Assembly (NCBI RefSeq): GCF_025447595.1
Contig: NZ_JAOEJU010000008.1
Coordinates: 124,001-188,000 of the forward strand
Length of the DNA stretch: 64,000 nt
DNA from: Pseudomonas koreensis
Lineage (GTDB): Bacteria > Pseudomonadota > Gammaproteobacteria > Pseudomonadales > Pseudomonadaceae
Reading direction: 5' to 3'
Below, piece after piece: positions 7,415 to 16,900 of the stretch (the stretch's first letter is position 1; each line of letters opens with the position of its first letter). Under the pieces are notes generated by a model that was not told the origin of the DNA, searched no databases, and worked only from the letters and a program-made list of their open reading frames with translations. The translations under genes were made by a program, and so were the position numbers.

Positions 7415-8905
7415 TCAGAGCTTGATCCAGGTCGCTTTCAGCTCGGTGTACTTGTCGAACGCGTGCAGCGATTTGTCGCGACCGTTGCCCGACTGTTTGA
7501 AGCCACCGAACGGCGCGGTCATGTCGCCGCCGTCGTACTGGTTGACCCACACGCTGCCGGCGCGCAGGCCACGGGCGAAGGTGTGGGCCTTGCTCAGGTT
7601 GCTGGTCCAGACCCCGGCTGCGAGGCCGAAGATGCTGTCGTTGGCGATGTGCAGTGCTTCTTCAACGGTGTCGAAGGTGATCAGCGACAGCACCGGGCCG
7701 AAGATTTCTTCCTTGGCGATGGTCATCGCGTTGGTCACGCCGTCGAAAATCGTCGGCTCGATGTAGGTGCCGCCGGTTTCTTCGAGGGTGCGCTGACCGC
7801 CAGCGATCAGCTCGGCGCCCTGCTCCCGGCCGATGCTGATGTAGCGCAGCACGTTGTCCAGTTGACGCTGATCGACCACGGCGCCGACGGTGGTGGCCGG
7901 ATCCAGGGCGTGCCCCGGTTTCCACGCTTGCAGCGCTTCCACCAGCAGCGGGATGAATTGCTCGCGGATCGAACGCTCCACCAGCAGGCGCGAGCCGGCG
8001 GTGCAGACTTCGCCCTGGTTGAACGCAATGGCGCCGGCCGCTGCTTGTGCTGCCGCGCGCAAGTCCGGTGCGTCGGCAAACACCACGTTCGGGCTCTTGC
8101 CCCCTGCTTCGAGCCAGACGCGTTTCATGTTGCTTTGGCCGGCATAAATCATCAGTTGCTTGGCAATCGCCGTGGAGCCGGTGAAGGCCAGCACGTCGAC
8201 GTCCATGTGCAGCGCCAGCGCCTTGCCGACGGTGTGGCCGAAGCCTGGAAGGACGTTGAACACGCCTTTCGGAATACCGGCATCCAGTGCGAGCTGCGCA
8301 ATGCGGATCGCGGTCAGCGGAGATTTTTCCGAAGGCTTGAGGATGAACGAGTTACCTGCCGCCAATGCCGGGGCGAATTTCCAGCTGGCCATGATCAGCG
8401 GGAAGTTCCACGGGACGATGGCCGCAACCACGCCGGATGGCTCGCGAGTGACCAGACCGAGTTGATCGTGCGGGGTGGCGGCGACTTCGTCGTAGATTTT
8501 GTCGATGGCCTCGGCACTCCAGCGGATCGCGTTGGCGGTCGCCGGGATGTCGATGCTCATCGAGTCGCTGATCGGTTTGCCCATGTCGAGGGTTTCGAGC
8601 AGCGCCAGTTCTTCCTGGTGTTGCAGGATCAGGTCGGCGAAGCGAATCAGGATGCGCTTGCGCTCGGCCGGGGCCTTGTTGGCCCACACGCCGGAATTGA
8701 AGGATTGGCGCGCGGCTTCGACGGCAAGATTGGCGTCGGCTTCATCGGTGCTGGCGACGGAGGCCAGGAAACGGCCGTCGACGGGGCTCAGGCATTCGAA
8801 GGTGTCGCCGCTGATGGCCGGGCGGTATTCGCCGTTGATGAAGGCGCGGGATTCGAGGGTCAGGGACTGGAAGCGTTGTTCCCAGTCGTTGCGGGTCATG
8901 GTCAT
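7415..8905 (-). CDS. puuC: Gamma-glutamyl-gamma-aminobutyraldehyde dehydrogenase
   Basis: 496 aa, NAD(P)-dependent aldehyde dehydrogenase. Visible are VVAAIVPWNFPL, the Glu motif LEAGGKSPNVVF and the catalytic Cys in FNQGEVCTAGSRLLV. The family position in the polyamine locus (also called kauB or pauC in pseudomonads) predicts oxidation of gamma-Glu-GABA-aldehyde. Start choice: ATG at 8905 gives the usual 496-497 aa; a GTG at 8917 and an ATG at 8899 are alternatives and the ribosome site is weak. A REP pair separates it from puuA. Confidence 0.9.
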   Translation of the reverse strand: MTMTRNDWEQRFQSLTLESRAFINGEYRPAISGDTFECLSPVDGRFLASVASTDEADANLAVEAARQSFNSGVWANKAPAERKRILIRFADLILQHQEELALLETLDMGKPISDSMSIDIPATANAIRWSAEAIDKIYDEVAATPHDQLGLVTREPSGVVAAIVPWNFPLIMASWKFAPALAAGNSFILKPSEKSPLTAIRIAQLALDAGIPKGVFNVLPGFGHTVGKALALHMDVDVLAFTGSTAIAKQLMIYAGQSNMKRVWLEAGGKSPNVVFADAPDLRAAAQAAAGAIAFNQGEVCTAGSRLLVERSIREQFIPLLVEALQAWKPGHALDPATTVGAVVDQRQLDNVLRYISIGREQGAELIAGGQRTLEETGGTYIEPTIFDGVTNAMTIAKEEIFGPVLSLITFDTVEEALHIANDSIFGLAAGVWTSNLSKAHTFARGLRAGSVWVNQYDGGDMTAPFGGFKQSGNGRDKSLHAFDKYTELKATWIKL

Positions 8906-8940
8906 GGGGTGACTCACACAGGAAAATTAGTGACCGATAT

Positions 8941-9036
8941 CCCTGTGGGAGCGAGCTTGCTCGCGAATACGGTGGGTCAGTCACCTTCAATGTTGAAGGT
9001 GATGGCCTCTTCGCGGGCAAGCCCGCTCCCACAGGG
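8941..9036. repeat. Hybrid REP pair with internal palindrome
   Basis: The left arm carries GAGCGAGCTTGCTCGCGA, the right arm TCGCGGGCAAGCCCGCTC, so the two arms belong to different sub-variants. Between them TCACCTTCAA-TG-TTGAAGGTGA (8981-9002) is a perfect 10-bp hairpin. Located between puuA and puuC. Confidence 0.85.
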
Positions 9037-9068
9037 TTTTGCGGTGTTAGCGAGATCGCGCTTGAGCG

Positions 9069-10445
9069 TCAGACGGTATGCAGATACCAGTTGTACTCAA
9101 GGTCAGAGATCGAGTTCTCGAACTCGGCCAGCTCGCTTTCCTTGCACGCGACGAACACGTCGATGTACATCGGGTCGATGTAGCGGGCCATGACTTCGCT
9201 GTCGTCCAGCTCACGCAGGGCGTCGCGCAGGTTGTTCGGCAGGCTCTGTTCGTTCTGCTCGTAGCTGTTGCCTTCGACCGGGGCGCCCGGCTCGATTTCG
9301 TTGGTCAGGCCGTGGTGGATACCGGCCAGCACGGAAGCCATCAGCAGGTACGGGTTGGCGTCGGCACCAGCGACACGGTGCTCGATGCGCACGGCATCCG
9401 GCGAACCGGTCGGTACACGAACGGCCACGGTGCGGTTGTCAATGCCCCAGCTCGGCGAATTCGGCACGTAGAACTGTGCACCGAAGCGGCGGTACGAGTT
9501 GACGTTCGGGCACAGGAAAGCCATTTGCGCAGGCAGGGTCTCCAGCACACCGCCGATCGCGTGGCGTAGCGCGGCGTTCTGCTCGGGATCCTCGCTGGCG
9601 AAGATGTTGTTGCCTTCTTTATCCAGGATCGAAATGTGCACGTGCAGACCGTTGCCCGCCTGGCCCGGATACGGCTTGGCCATGAAGGTGGTGTCCATCT
9701 CGTGGTCGTAGGCGATGTTCTTCACCAGACGCTTGAGCAGGACGGCGTAGTCGCACGCCTTAACAGGATCGGAAACATGGTGCAGGTTGACTTCGAACTG
9801 CGCCGGGGCGCTTTCCTTGACGATGGCGTCGGCCGGAATGCCCTGCTCTTTCGCGCCTTCGAGGATGTCTTGCAGGCAGTCGACGTACTCGTCGAGGTCG
9901 TCGATCAGGTAAACCTGGGTCGACACCGGACGCTTGCCCGAAACCGGCGAACGCGGCGATTGCGGACGACCGTTCACGTTGTCCTGGTCGATCAGGTAGA
10001 ACTCGAGTTCGAACGCGGCGCAGATGGTCAGGCCCAGTTCGTCGAATTTGCGCACCACGTTGGCCAACACTTCACGCGGGTCGGCGAAGAACGGCTCGCC
10101 TTCCAGTTCGTGCATGGTCATCAGCAGTTGTGCGGTCGGGCGCTTCTGCCAGGGCTCGATGCTCAGGGTGCCAGGGATCGGGTAGCAGATACGGTCGGCG
10201 TCGCCGATGTCCAGGCCCAGGCCGGTGCTTTCCACCGTGGAGCCATTGATGTCGAGGGCAAAGAGCGAGGCCGGCAGGTTGATGCCTTTCTCGTAAACCT
10301 TATGAAGACTGGTGCGCTCGATGCGCTTGCCGCGCACCACACCGTTCATGTCTGCAATCAGAAGGTCGACGTACAAAACCTCAGGATGTTTCTTAAGGAA
10401 TGCGTTTGCTTCGTTGAGTTGAACGGCACGCAGAGGGACCGACAT
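9069..10445 (-). CDS. puuA: Gamma-glutamylputrescine synthetase (glutamine synthetase family)
   Basis: 458 aa. Glutamine synthetase fold: N-terminal YVDLLIADMNGVVRGKRI, central GNGLHVHISILD (catalytic His/Glu loop) and C-terminal VRVPTGSPDAVRIEHRVAGA. Members with this N-terminus ligate glutamate to putrescine or other amines using ATP and do not make glutamine. It is the first gene of the minus-strand catabolic block and is divergent from puuD, with which it shares a 282-bp promoter region. Confidence 0.9.
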   Translation of the reverse strand: MSVPLRAVQLNEANAFLKKHPEVLYVDLLIADMNGVVRGKRIERTSLHKVYEKGINLPASLFALDINGSTVESTGLGLDIGDADRICYPIPGTLSIEPWQKRPTAQLLMTMHELEGEPFFADPREVLANVVRKFDELGLTICAAFELEFYLIDQDNVNGRPQSPRSPVSGKRPVSTQVYLIDDLDEYVDCLQDILEGAKEQGIPADAIVKESAPAQFEVNLHHVSDPVKACDYAVLLKRLVKNIAYDHEMDTTFMAKPYPGQAGNGLHVHISILDKEGNNIFASEDPEQNAALRHAIGGVLETLPAQMAFLCPNVNSYRRFGAQFYVPNSPSWGIDNRTVAVRVPTGSPDAVRIEHRVAGADANPYLLMASVLAGIHHGLTNEIEPGAPVEGNSYEQNEQSLPNNLRDALRELDDSEVMARYIDPMYIDVFVACKESELAEFENSISDLEYNWYLHTV

Positions 10446-10727
10446 GATGCACCTATTTAGCTGTTAATTATTATGTTCACTGCTGTTTCGCGGAGCCAGT
10501 CAACCCGAACGGCAAAGTGAAGTCAATAGCGAACACATGGCCGTTCAGCGTTTATTTTTCGGGCTTTTTTTAACACTCACGTGCCAACGCAGACGCCAGA
10601 GGCCCGGTATTCATGAAGATTTGATGAACGGCGTTTAGAATTTTTTACATGGGAGTTGTTAATTAAAATCAACGAGGCTAAGCTCCGGAAAAGCTCGTTC
10701 AAGTGTCAAACTTCGAGGTGAATAAAA
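10446..10727. promoter_or_regulatory. Divergent promoter region of puuA and puuD
   Basis: AT-rich 282-bp region. GTTAATTA occurs twice (near 10464 and 10658), the second inside a partial palindrome GTTGTTAATTAAAATCAAC (10655-10673). TTCACT (near 10483) and AGTGAA (near 10516) form another inverted pair, and TGTTCA resembles part of the E. coli PuuR box. These are candidates only. Confidence 0.4.
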
Positions 10728-11489
10728 ATGGCATTCAAGCCATTGATCGGCGTTACTGCGTGCGTCAAACAGATTGGCCTGCACCCCTATCACATCAGCG
10801 GCGACAAGTACGTTCGCGCTGTCAGCGTTGCGGCGCTGGGGTTGCCCGTCGTCATTCCTTCCCTTGGCAAACTGACTGAAATCGAAGACCTGCTGGGTCA
10901 GCTCGACGGTCTGTTGCTGACCGGCTCGCCGTCCAACGTGGAGCCCTTCCACTATCAGGGCCCGGACAGCGCTCCCGGCACGGATCACGATCCGGCGCGG
11001 GATGCCACTACCCTTCCTCTATTGCGTGCAGCCATCGCGGCGGGCGTTCCGGTACTCGGCATCTGCCGGGGCTTCCAGGAAATGAACGTCGCGTTCGGCG
11101 GCAGCCTGCACCAGAAGGTGCATGAGCTGCCGGGCATGCTCGATCACCGCGAAGCCGACAGCCCGGATGTCGCCGTGCAGTACGCCCCGGCCCATGCCGT
11201 GACGGTGCTGCCTGGTGGTGTGTTCGAAGCGCTGGAGCTGCCGGGTGAATTCCAGGTCAACTCGATTCACAGTCAAGGCATCGACCGCCTCGCTCCCGGC
11301 CTGCGCGCCGAAGCCGTGGCGCCGGACGGCCTGATCGAGGCGGTCTCGGTGGAGCACAGCCCGACCTTCGCCCTCGGCGTGCAATGGCACCCGGAATGGC
11401 AAGTGCTGGACAACCCGAACTACCTGCGGATTTTCCAGGCGTTCGGCGAGGCTTGCCGCCAGCGTGCGGCGCGACGCAACCAGCGCTGA
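10728..11489 (+). CDS. puuD: Gamma-glutamyl-GABA hydrolase (class I glutamine amidotransferase-like)
   Basis: 253 aa, equivalent of SpuA/PauD. The catalytic triad is visible: nucleophile Cys113 in LGICRGFQEMN, His221 and Glu223 in GVQWHPEW. It releases GABA from gamma-Glu-GABA, the last step of the pathway encoded on the opposite strand by puuA, puuB and puuC. The start is preceded by GAGGTG. Transcribed towards the polyamine ABC transporter genes, 219 bp upstream of potG. Confidence 0.9.
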   Translation: MAFKPLIGVTACVKQIGLHPYHISGDKYVRAVSVAALGLPVVIPSLGKLTEIEDLLGQLDGLLLTGSPSNVEPFHYQGPDSAPGTDHDPARDATTLPLLRAAIAAGVPVLGICRGFQEMNVAFGGSLHQKVHELPGMLDHREADSPDVAVQYAPAHAVTVLPGGVFEALELPGEFQVNSIHSQGIDRLAPGLRAEAVAPDGLIEAVSVEHSPTFALGVQWHPEWQVLDNPNYLRIFQAFGEACRQRAARRNQR

Positions 11490-11708
11490 CGCCACCCAAC
11501 GATTGCAAAACCATTTACTGCCCCCGCGGGGTCGGCGGCTGCGCGTTTGCGCATCCGTCATCCGCGATCAGCAACACACCGCGAAAACAAAAAGCACCAC
11601 CCGGCAGCCAGGACGGCGGCGCCGAACAACCCGCACGGTGCGGGTCTGCAATCCACTCTTAAGCCAGGCCGCGTTGGCCCGGCGACTGAAACCTGTTGGG
11701 AGTTTCAC

Positions 11709-12851
11709 ATGGCAAACGCCTCCAGCACTTACAGGAAGGCTCTTGAAGGTCATCAGCAACCGAAAAAGGTTCTGGTGAAGGTCGATCGAGTCACCAAGAA
11801 GTTCGACGAAACCACTGCGGTGGACGATGTGTCCCTGGAGATCCATCAGGGCGAAATCTTCGCCCTGCTCGGCGGCTCCGGCTCGGGCAAATCGACCCTG
11901 CTGCGCATGCTCGCCGGTTTCGAACGGCCGACTGAAGGACGCATTCTGCTCGACGGTGTCGACATCACCGACATGCCGCCATACGAGCGGCCGATCAACA
12001 TGATGTTCCAGTCCTACGCCCTGTTCCCGCACATGACAGTTGCGCAGAACATCGCCTTCGGCCTCAAGCAGGACCGTTTGCCGGCCAGTGAAATCGACGC
12101 CCGCGTCGAAGAGATGCTGCGCCTCGTCCACATGACCCAATACGCCAAGCGCCGCCCGCATCAACTGTCCGGAGGTCAGCGTCAGCGCGTGGCCCTCGCC
12201 CGCTCCCTGGCCAAGCGTCCGAAGCTGTTGCTGCTCGACGAACCGATGGGCGCGCTGGATAAAAAGCTGCGTTCGCAGATGCAGCTGGAACTGGTTGAGA
12301 TCATCGAACGTGTCGGCGTGACCTGCGTGATGGTGACCCACGACCAGGAAGAGGCCATGACCATGGCCGAGCGCATCGCGATCATGCACCTGGGCTGGAT
12401 CGCCCAGATCGGCAGCCCGGTCGATATCTATGAAGCGCCGGTCAGTCGCATGGTCTGCGAATTCATCGGCAACGTGAACGCCTTCGACGGCACCGTGGTC
12501 GAGGACCTTGAAGGTCACGCGATCATTCACAGCCCGGACTTGCAGCAAAAGATCTACGTCGGCCATGGCGTCAGCACTTCGGTGCAGGACAAGTCGATCA
12601 CCTACGCGATCCGCCCGGAAAAAATGCTCGTCAGCACGATCAAGCCGGAGACCCGCTACAACTGGTCCGAAGGCAAGGTGCATGACATCGCCTACCTCGG
12701 CGGCCACTCGGTGTTCTACGTCGAATTGCCGAGCGGCAAGATCGTCCAGTCGTTCATGGCCAACGCCGAACGCCGTGGCGCGCGGCCGACCTGGGACGAC
12801 AAGGTCTACGTCTGGTGGGAAGACGACAGCGGCGTGGTACTGCGCTCATGA
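11709..12851 (+). CDS. potG: Polyamine ABC transporter ATPase
   Basis: 380 aa. Walker A GGSGSGKST (55-63), Q-loop region MFQSYALFPHMTV, signature LSGGQRQR (153-160) and Walker B LLLLDEP (173-179), then a TOBE-type C-terminal regulatory domain. PotA/PotG family, driving putrescine/spermidine import. ATG at 11709 gives the normal family length; a longer frame starts at 11547 but has Arg/Pro-rich noncoding-looking sequence. Its stop overlaps the potH start (ATGA). Confidence 0.9.
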   Translation: MANASSTYRKALEGHQQPKKVLVKVDRVTKKFDETTAVDDVSLEIHQGEIFALLGGSGSGKSTLLRMLAGFERPTEGRILLDGVDITDMPPYERPINMMFQSYALFPHMTVAQNIAFGLKQDRLPASEIDARVEEMLRLVHMTQYAKRRPHQLSGGQRQRVALARSLAKRPKLLLLDEPMGALDKKLRSQMQLELVEIIERVGVTCVMVTHDQEEAMTMAERIAIMHLGWIAQIGSPVDIYEAPVSRMVCEFIGNVNAFDGTVVEDLEGHAIIHSPDLQQKIYVGHGVSTSVQDKSITYAIRPEKMLVSTIKPETRYNWSEGKVHDIAYLGGHSVFYVELPSGKIVQSFMANAERRGARPTWDDKVYVWWEDDSGVVLRS

Positions 12852-13762
12852 GAACCTTCAATCAGCAATTCCTGCGCCTGGTGCCCAGCGGGCGAAAGTT
12901 CGTCATCGGCATCCCGTTCATCTGGCTGTTCCTGTTCTTCATGCTGCCGTTCTTTTTGGTGATGAAGATCAGCTTCTCGGAAGCCGCGCTGTCGATCCCG
13001 CCGTACTCGGAGATCTACACCTACGCCGAACAGAAATTCCAGCTATTCCTGAACATCGGCAACTACACCATGCTCGGCGAAGACGAGCTGTACCTGTCGG
13101 CCTACCTCGGTTCGCTGAAGGTCGCGGCGCTGAGCACAATGATGTGCCTGGTGATCGGTTTCCCGATGGCCTACGCGATCACTAAGGCCAGCAAGGAAGC
13201 GCAAAACGTCCTGCTGCTGTTGATCATGATGCCGACCTGGACCGCGATCCTGATCCGCGTTTACGCGTGGATGGGTATCCTCAGCAACAACGGTCTGCTC
13301 AACGCATTTTTGATGTGGACCGGGCTCACCGATCACCCGATCGAGATCCTCAACACCAACACGGCGGTGTATATCGGCGTGGTCTATGCGTATCTGCCCT
13401 TCATGGTGCTGCCGCTCTACGCCAACCTGGTGAAGCACGACGGCAGCCTGCTGGAAGCCGCGCAGGATCTGGGGTCGAGCAACTTCAACAACTTCTGGAA
13501 AATCACCGTGCCGCTGGCCAAGAACGGCATCATCGCCGGCTGCATGCTGGTTTTCATTCCGGTGGTGGGCGAGTTCGTGATTCCGGAACTGCTGGGCGGC
13601 CCGGAGACCCTGATGATCGGTCGCGTGCTGTGGCAAGAGTTCTTCAATAACCGCGACTGGCCGGTGGCGTCCGCGCTGGCGGTGGTGATGCTGTTGATCC
13701 TGATTGTGCCGATTCTGCTGTTCAACCGCAGCCAGGCCAAAGAGATGGAGGCACGGGGATGA
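12848..13762 (+). CDS. potH: Polyamine ABC transporter permease PotH
   Basis: 304 aa, six transmembrane helices. The cytoplasmic EAA loop is visible as LLEAAQDLGSSNFNNFWKIT, followed by the conserved VPLAKNGI. The N-terminal half carries a long periplasmic segment (about 45-85). Start overlaps the potG stop and its own stop overlaps potI, so the three are translationally coupled. Confidence 0.9.
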   Translation: MRTFNQQFLRLVPSGRKFVIGIPFIWLFLFFMLPFFLVMKISFSEAALSIPPYSEIYTYAEQKFQLFLNIGNYTMLGEDELYLSAYLGSLKVAALSTMMCLVIGFPMAYAITKASKEAQNVLLLLIMMPTWTAILIRVYAWMGILSNNGLLNAFLMWTGLTDHPIEILNTNTAVYIGVVYAYLPFMVLPLYANLVKHDGSLLEAAQDLGSSNFNNFWKITVPLAKNGIIAGCMLVFIPVVGEFVIPELLGGPETLMIGRVLWQEFFNNRDWPVASALAVVMLLILIVPILLFNRSQAKEMEARG

Positions 13763-14643
13763 AACGCTTCGGTTTTGCAAAGTTCATGTTGATCTTCGGC
13801 CTGACGTTCATTTATCTGCCGATGCTGATTCTGGTGATCTACTCGTTCAACGCCTCCAAACTGGTGACGGTTTGGGGCGGCTGGTCGGTGAAGTGGTACG
13901 CCGGTTTACTCGACAACACCCAACTGATGGGCTCGGTGGTGCGCTCGCTGGAAATCGCCTGCTACACCGCGATTGCTGCAGTCGCGTTGGGCACCCTCGC
14001 CGCGTTCGTGCTGACCCGCGTGACACGCTTCAAGGGTCGCACGCTGTTCGGTGGCCTGGTGACCGCGCCGCTGGTGATGCCTGAGGTGATTACCGGTCTG
14101 TCGCTGTTGCTGCTGTTCGTGGCCATGGCGCAACTGATCGGTTGGCCGCAAGAGCGTGGCATCGTCACGATCTGGATCGCCCACACCACGTTTTGTGCCG
14201 CTTATGTGGCGGTGGTAGTCTCCGCCCGCCTGCGTGAGCTGGACCTGTCGATCGAAGAAGCGGCGATGGATCTGGGCGCTAAACCGTTCAAGGTGTTTTT
14301 TCTGATCACCATCCCGATGATCGCGCCGTCGCTGGCGGCGGGCGGCATGATGTCGTTCGCCCTGTCGCTGGACGACCTGGTGCTGGCGAGCTTCGTGTCG
14401 GGCCCGGGTTCGACGACCCTGCCGATGGAAGTGTTCTCGGCCGTGCGTCTGGGTGTGAAGCCCGAGATCAACGCCGTGGCCAGCCTGATTCTGCTGGCGG
14501 TGTCGCTGGTGACCTTCCTGGTCTGGTACTTCGGCCGCAAGGCAGAAGCCAACCGCAAGCGTGCGATTCAGGAAGCGATGGATCAGACCGCCAACGAATC
14601 GTGGCAGCAACCGCAACCTCAACGAGTGGCAGCGACGGCCTAG
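13759..14643 (+). CDS. potI: Polyamine ABC transporter permease PotI
   Basis: 294 aa, six transmembrane helices, EAA loop LSIEEAAMDLGAKPFKVFFL. It pairs with PotH to form the channel. Its TAG stop codon is the loop of a perfect hairpin (see 14632-14652) that separates it from potF. Confidence 0.9.
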   Translation: MKRFGFAKFMLIFGLTFIYLPMLILVIYSFNASKLVTVWGGWSVKWYAGLLDNTQLMGSVVRSLEIACYTAIAAVALGTLAAFVLTRVTRFKGRTLFGGLVTAPLVMPEVITGLSLLLLFVAMAQLIGWPQERGIVTIWIAHTTFCAAYVAVVVSARLRELDLSIEEAAMDLGAKPFKVFFLITIPMIAPSLAAGGMMSFALSLDDLVLASFVSGPGSTTLPMEVFSAVRLGVKPEINAVASLILLAVSLVTFLVWYFGRKAEANRKRAIQEAMDQTANESWQQPQPQRVAATA

Positions 14644-14652
14644 GGCCGTCGC
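14632..14652 (+). terminator. Hairpin overlapping the potI stop codon
   Basis: GCGACGGCC (14632-14640), loop TAG which is the stop codon, GGCCGTCGC (14644-14652), then GTTTTAC. A perfect 9-bp GC-rich stem with a short T run: a leaky terminator or an RNA-stabilising hairpin between potI and potF. Confidence 0.55.
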
Positions 14653-14712
14653 GTTTTACGGCTTTGCGCTTTTGCTTAAAAGCTTTTGAATAAAAAGAAT
14701 GGAGTTTCACCG

Positions 14713-15810
14713 ATGAAAATGTTTGGCAGGACTCTGCTGACACTGTCCTTATTGGGCGCAATCGCCACGGGCGCCCAGGCCAACGACAAGGTGCTGCGCG
14801 TTTACAACTGGTCGGATTACATCGCCCCGGACACCGTCAAGAAGTTCGAGGACGAGACCGGCATCCGCGTGACCTACGACGTGTTCGACAGCAATGAAAC
14901 CCTCGAGGCACGTCTGCTCGCGGGTAAATCCGGCTACGACATCGTGGTGCCGTCCAACAGTTTCCTGGCCAAGCAGATCAAGGCCGGGGTTTACCAGACC
15001 CTGGACAAATCGAAGCTGCCAAACTGGAAAAACCTCAACCCGGTGCTGCTGAAAAACGCCTCCGCCAGTGATCCGGACAACGCGCACGCGTTCCCGTACA
15101 TGTGGGGCTCGATCGGCATCGGCTTCAACCCGGACAAGGTCAAGGAAGTGCTCGGCAAGAATGCGCCGACCAATTCCTGGGACCTGCTGTTCAAACCGGA
15201 GAACGCCGAGAAGCTGAAGGCCTGCGGCATCAGCTTCCTCGACTCGCCGACCGAAATGCTCCCGGCCGCCCTGCACTACCTGGGCTACCCGGTGAACGAC
15301 AAGGACGTGAAGCACATCGCCGAAGCCGAAGCGCTGTTCATGAAGATCCGGCCATCGGTGGCGTATTTCCATTCGTCCAAGTACATCTCCGATCTGGCCA
15401 ACGGCAACATCTGCGTAGCGGTCGGCTACTCGGGTGACGTGTTGCAGGCCAAGGCTCGCGCTGTCGAATCGGGCAACAAGGTCGAGATCGACTACAGCAT
15501 TCCCAAGGAAGGCGCCGGCAGTTTCTATGACATGGTCGCGATCCCGCGCGATGCCGCCAACGTCGAGAACGCCTACCTGTTCATGAACTTCCTGATGCGC
15601 CCGGACATCATCGCCGAAGTCACCAACAGCATCGGCTACAGCAACGCCAACGAAGCCGCGACGCCGCTGGTGGACGAAGCGATCCGCAACGACCCGGGCT
15701 CGTACCCGCCGCAAGCGGTGATGGCGACGCTGTATGCAGTGCCGGATCAACCGATTGCTACCCAGCGGATAATGACCCGGGGCTGGACCCGCGTGAAACT
15801 CGGCAAATAA
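14713..15810 (+). CDS. potF: Polyamine-binding periplasmic protein
   Basis: 365 aa with signal peptide ([20 protein letters not shown], cut near AQA-ND). The mature protein starts [12 protein letters not shown], the hallmark of PotD/PotF/SpuD binding proteins, and has the Trp/Asp/Tyr-rich ligand pocket motifs [10 protein letters not shown] and [14 protein letters not shown] at 14713 follows GGAG by 8 nt. It is the last gene of the transporter operon; in E. coli potF is first. Confidence 0.9.
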   Translation: MKMFGRTLLTLSLLGAIATGAQANDKVLRVYNWSDYIAPDTVKKFEDETGIRVTYDVFDSNETLEARLLAGKSGYDIVVPSNSFLAKQIKAGVYQTLDKSKLPNWKNLNPVLLKNASASDPDNAHAFPYMWGSIGIGFNPDKVKEVLGKNAPTNSWDLLFKPENAEKLKACGISFLDSPTEMLPAALHYLGYPVNDKDVKHIAEAEALFMKIRPSVAYFHSSKYISDLANGNICVAVGYSGDVLQAKARAVESGNKVEIDYSIPKEGAGSFYDMVAIPRDAANVENAYLFMNFLMRPDIIAEVTNSIGYSNANEAATPLVDEAIRNDPGSYPPQAVMATLYAVPDQPIATQRIMTRGWTRVKLGK

Positions 15811-15819
15811 CTGGATAAA

Positions 15820-15912
15820 CCTGTGGGAGCGAGCTTGCTCGCGAAGGGGGTATATCAGTGAACATATCCTTTACTGAAAGACCGATTTCGCGAGCAAGCT
15901 CGCTCCCACAAG
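15820..15912. repeat. REP pair (GTGGGAGCGAGCTTGCTCGCG)
   Basis: Left arm CTGTGGGAGCGAGCTTGCTC and right arm CGAGCAAGCTCGCTCCCACA in inverted orientation, directly after the potF stop. It could serve as the 3' end of the transporter mRNA. Confidence 0.9.
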
Positions 15913-15989
15913 GTCAGCATGCCCCACCGAAATTCATGTTTTCCGTTCATGCAGCGCCTTACCACCGCTGCCCCCTGCTCTGAACGGCC

Positions 15990-16046
15990 TCACCTGGCTT
16001 TCCTCGGTTCAGGTGAATTCAGGCGCCCTCGGGCGCCTTTTTTTGT
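15990..16046 (+). terminator. Double hairpin with strong intrinsic terminator
   Basis: TCACCTG/CAGGTGA forms a first 7-bp hairpin (about 15990-16016). AGGCGCC-CTCG-GGCGCCT (16021-16038) is followed by a T run, a strong plus-strand terminator. It would end potF read-through or an unannotated small RNA lying between 15913 and 16046. Confidence 0.75.
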
Positions 16047-16050
16047 GGGT

Positions 16051-16590
16051 TCAGATCAGAGGCCATTCGGCCAGCGAGCGGTAACGGCCCTTGTGGGACT
16101 CGAACAGCGCAAAGCGCTCGGCACGCAGAAAGAACTCCGGCGGCGTGGCAGATTCCGGTTCCGGCGCGCGATAGTCCCGGGCCAGTGTCAGGTGCGGACG
16201 GTACTCGCGCGTCGCCTCTTCAAACCCGAACGGCAACATCGCCTGCTCCAGCGCATACACCAGCCGCAGCAATCCTTGCGGCGCCTGCTCCGGCGCCAGC
16301 GACAACACCCCGGCACGCCGCCAGACCTGCAAGCGATCCAGTGAAATCCTCAGCGCCTCACCCGGTGTGCGCACTTTTGCCGCCGCCTCGCAGACTTCGC
16401 CGATTTGCGCCAACGGCACCGCACCGAGAAACAGCAACGTCAGATGAAAGTTGTCCGCCGGCACCGGTTTACCGGTACGCAAACCCAGCTCGCTGCGCCA
16501 CTGGGCAATCGCCTTGCGCTGCGCCGGCGGGCAGTCCAGGGCGAAGAACAGCCGCTTGAACGGTTGATCCCCGCGCGTTTCGTCCGTCAT
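16051..16590 (-). CDS. thpR: RNA 2',3'-cyclic phosphodiesterase
   Basis: 179 aa, 2H phosphoesterase family (formerly LigT). Two HxTL motifs are visible, NFHLTLLFLG and RPHLTLARD, each supplying a catalytic His. Length is typical of ThpR. ATG at 16590 is chosen because MTDETRGDQPFKRLFFALD matches the family start; the upstream extension is Arg-rich and unlikely. Confidence 0.9.
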   Translation of the reverse strand: MTDETRGDQPFKRLFFALDCPPAQRKAIAQWRSELGLRTGKPVPADNFHLTLLFLGAVPLAQIGEVCEAAAKVRTPGEALRISLDRLQVWRRAGVLSLAPEQAPQGLLRLVYALEQAMLPFGFEEATREYRPHLTLARDYRAPEPESATPPEFFLRAERFALFESHKGRYRSLAEWPLI

Positions 16591-16697
16591 GGCCACGCTC
16601 CTTCGTTCGTCGAGATCCCTGGATTCTACACGCCCGTTTCTGGCGACTCTCGGCATGGGGTTTATAGTTCAACGATTGCCATCAACCGGAGGACGTC

Positions 16698-16892
16698 ATG
16701 CGCGAGATCCTCAGCAAAGAACCCTGGTGGGCCCGACCGCCGAATCCCGGACAGGATGAGAGCGAACTTGAGTGGGGCTGGCTGGTGCATTACAGCGAAG
16801 GTGAGCCGCGTTTCGAATTCGTCCGCGAGCGGCCGACGGACGAGCAGATCCGCAACCGCAAAGGCTGCCGGATCACCCCGTCGGCGGAGTAA
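16698..16892 (+). CDS. Small conserved hypothetical protein
   Basis: 64 aa, acidic and Trp-rich at the N-terminus (EPWWARPPNPGQDESELEWG), no signal peptide. A good ribosome site (GGAGG, 7 nt before ATG) supports translation. No family recognised. Followed at once by a REP pair. Confidence 0.65.
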   Translation: MREILSKEPWWARPPNPGQDESELEWGWLVHYSEGEPRFEFVRERPTDEQIRNRKGCRITPSAE

Positions 16893-16900
16893 ACACAAAA

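Noticed and set aside
7388..9193. 601-aa plus-strand ORF
   Set aside because: It is the antisense shadow of puuC and the puuA end, running through a REP pair; composition is typical of antisense frames in high-G+C DNA.
10655..10673. PuuR operator
   Set aside because: Only partly palindromic and not matching the E. coli PuuR box over its full length; kept as a candidate region only.
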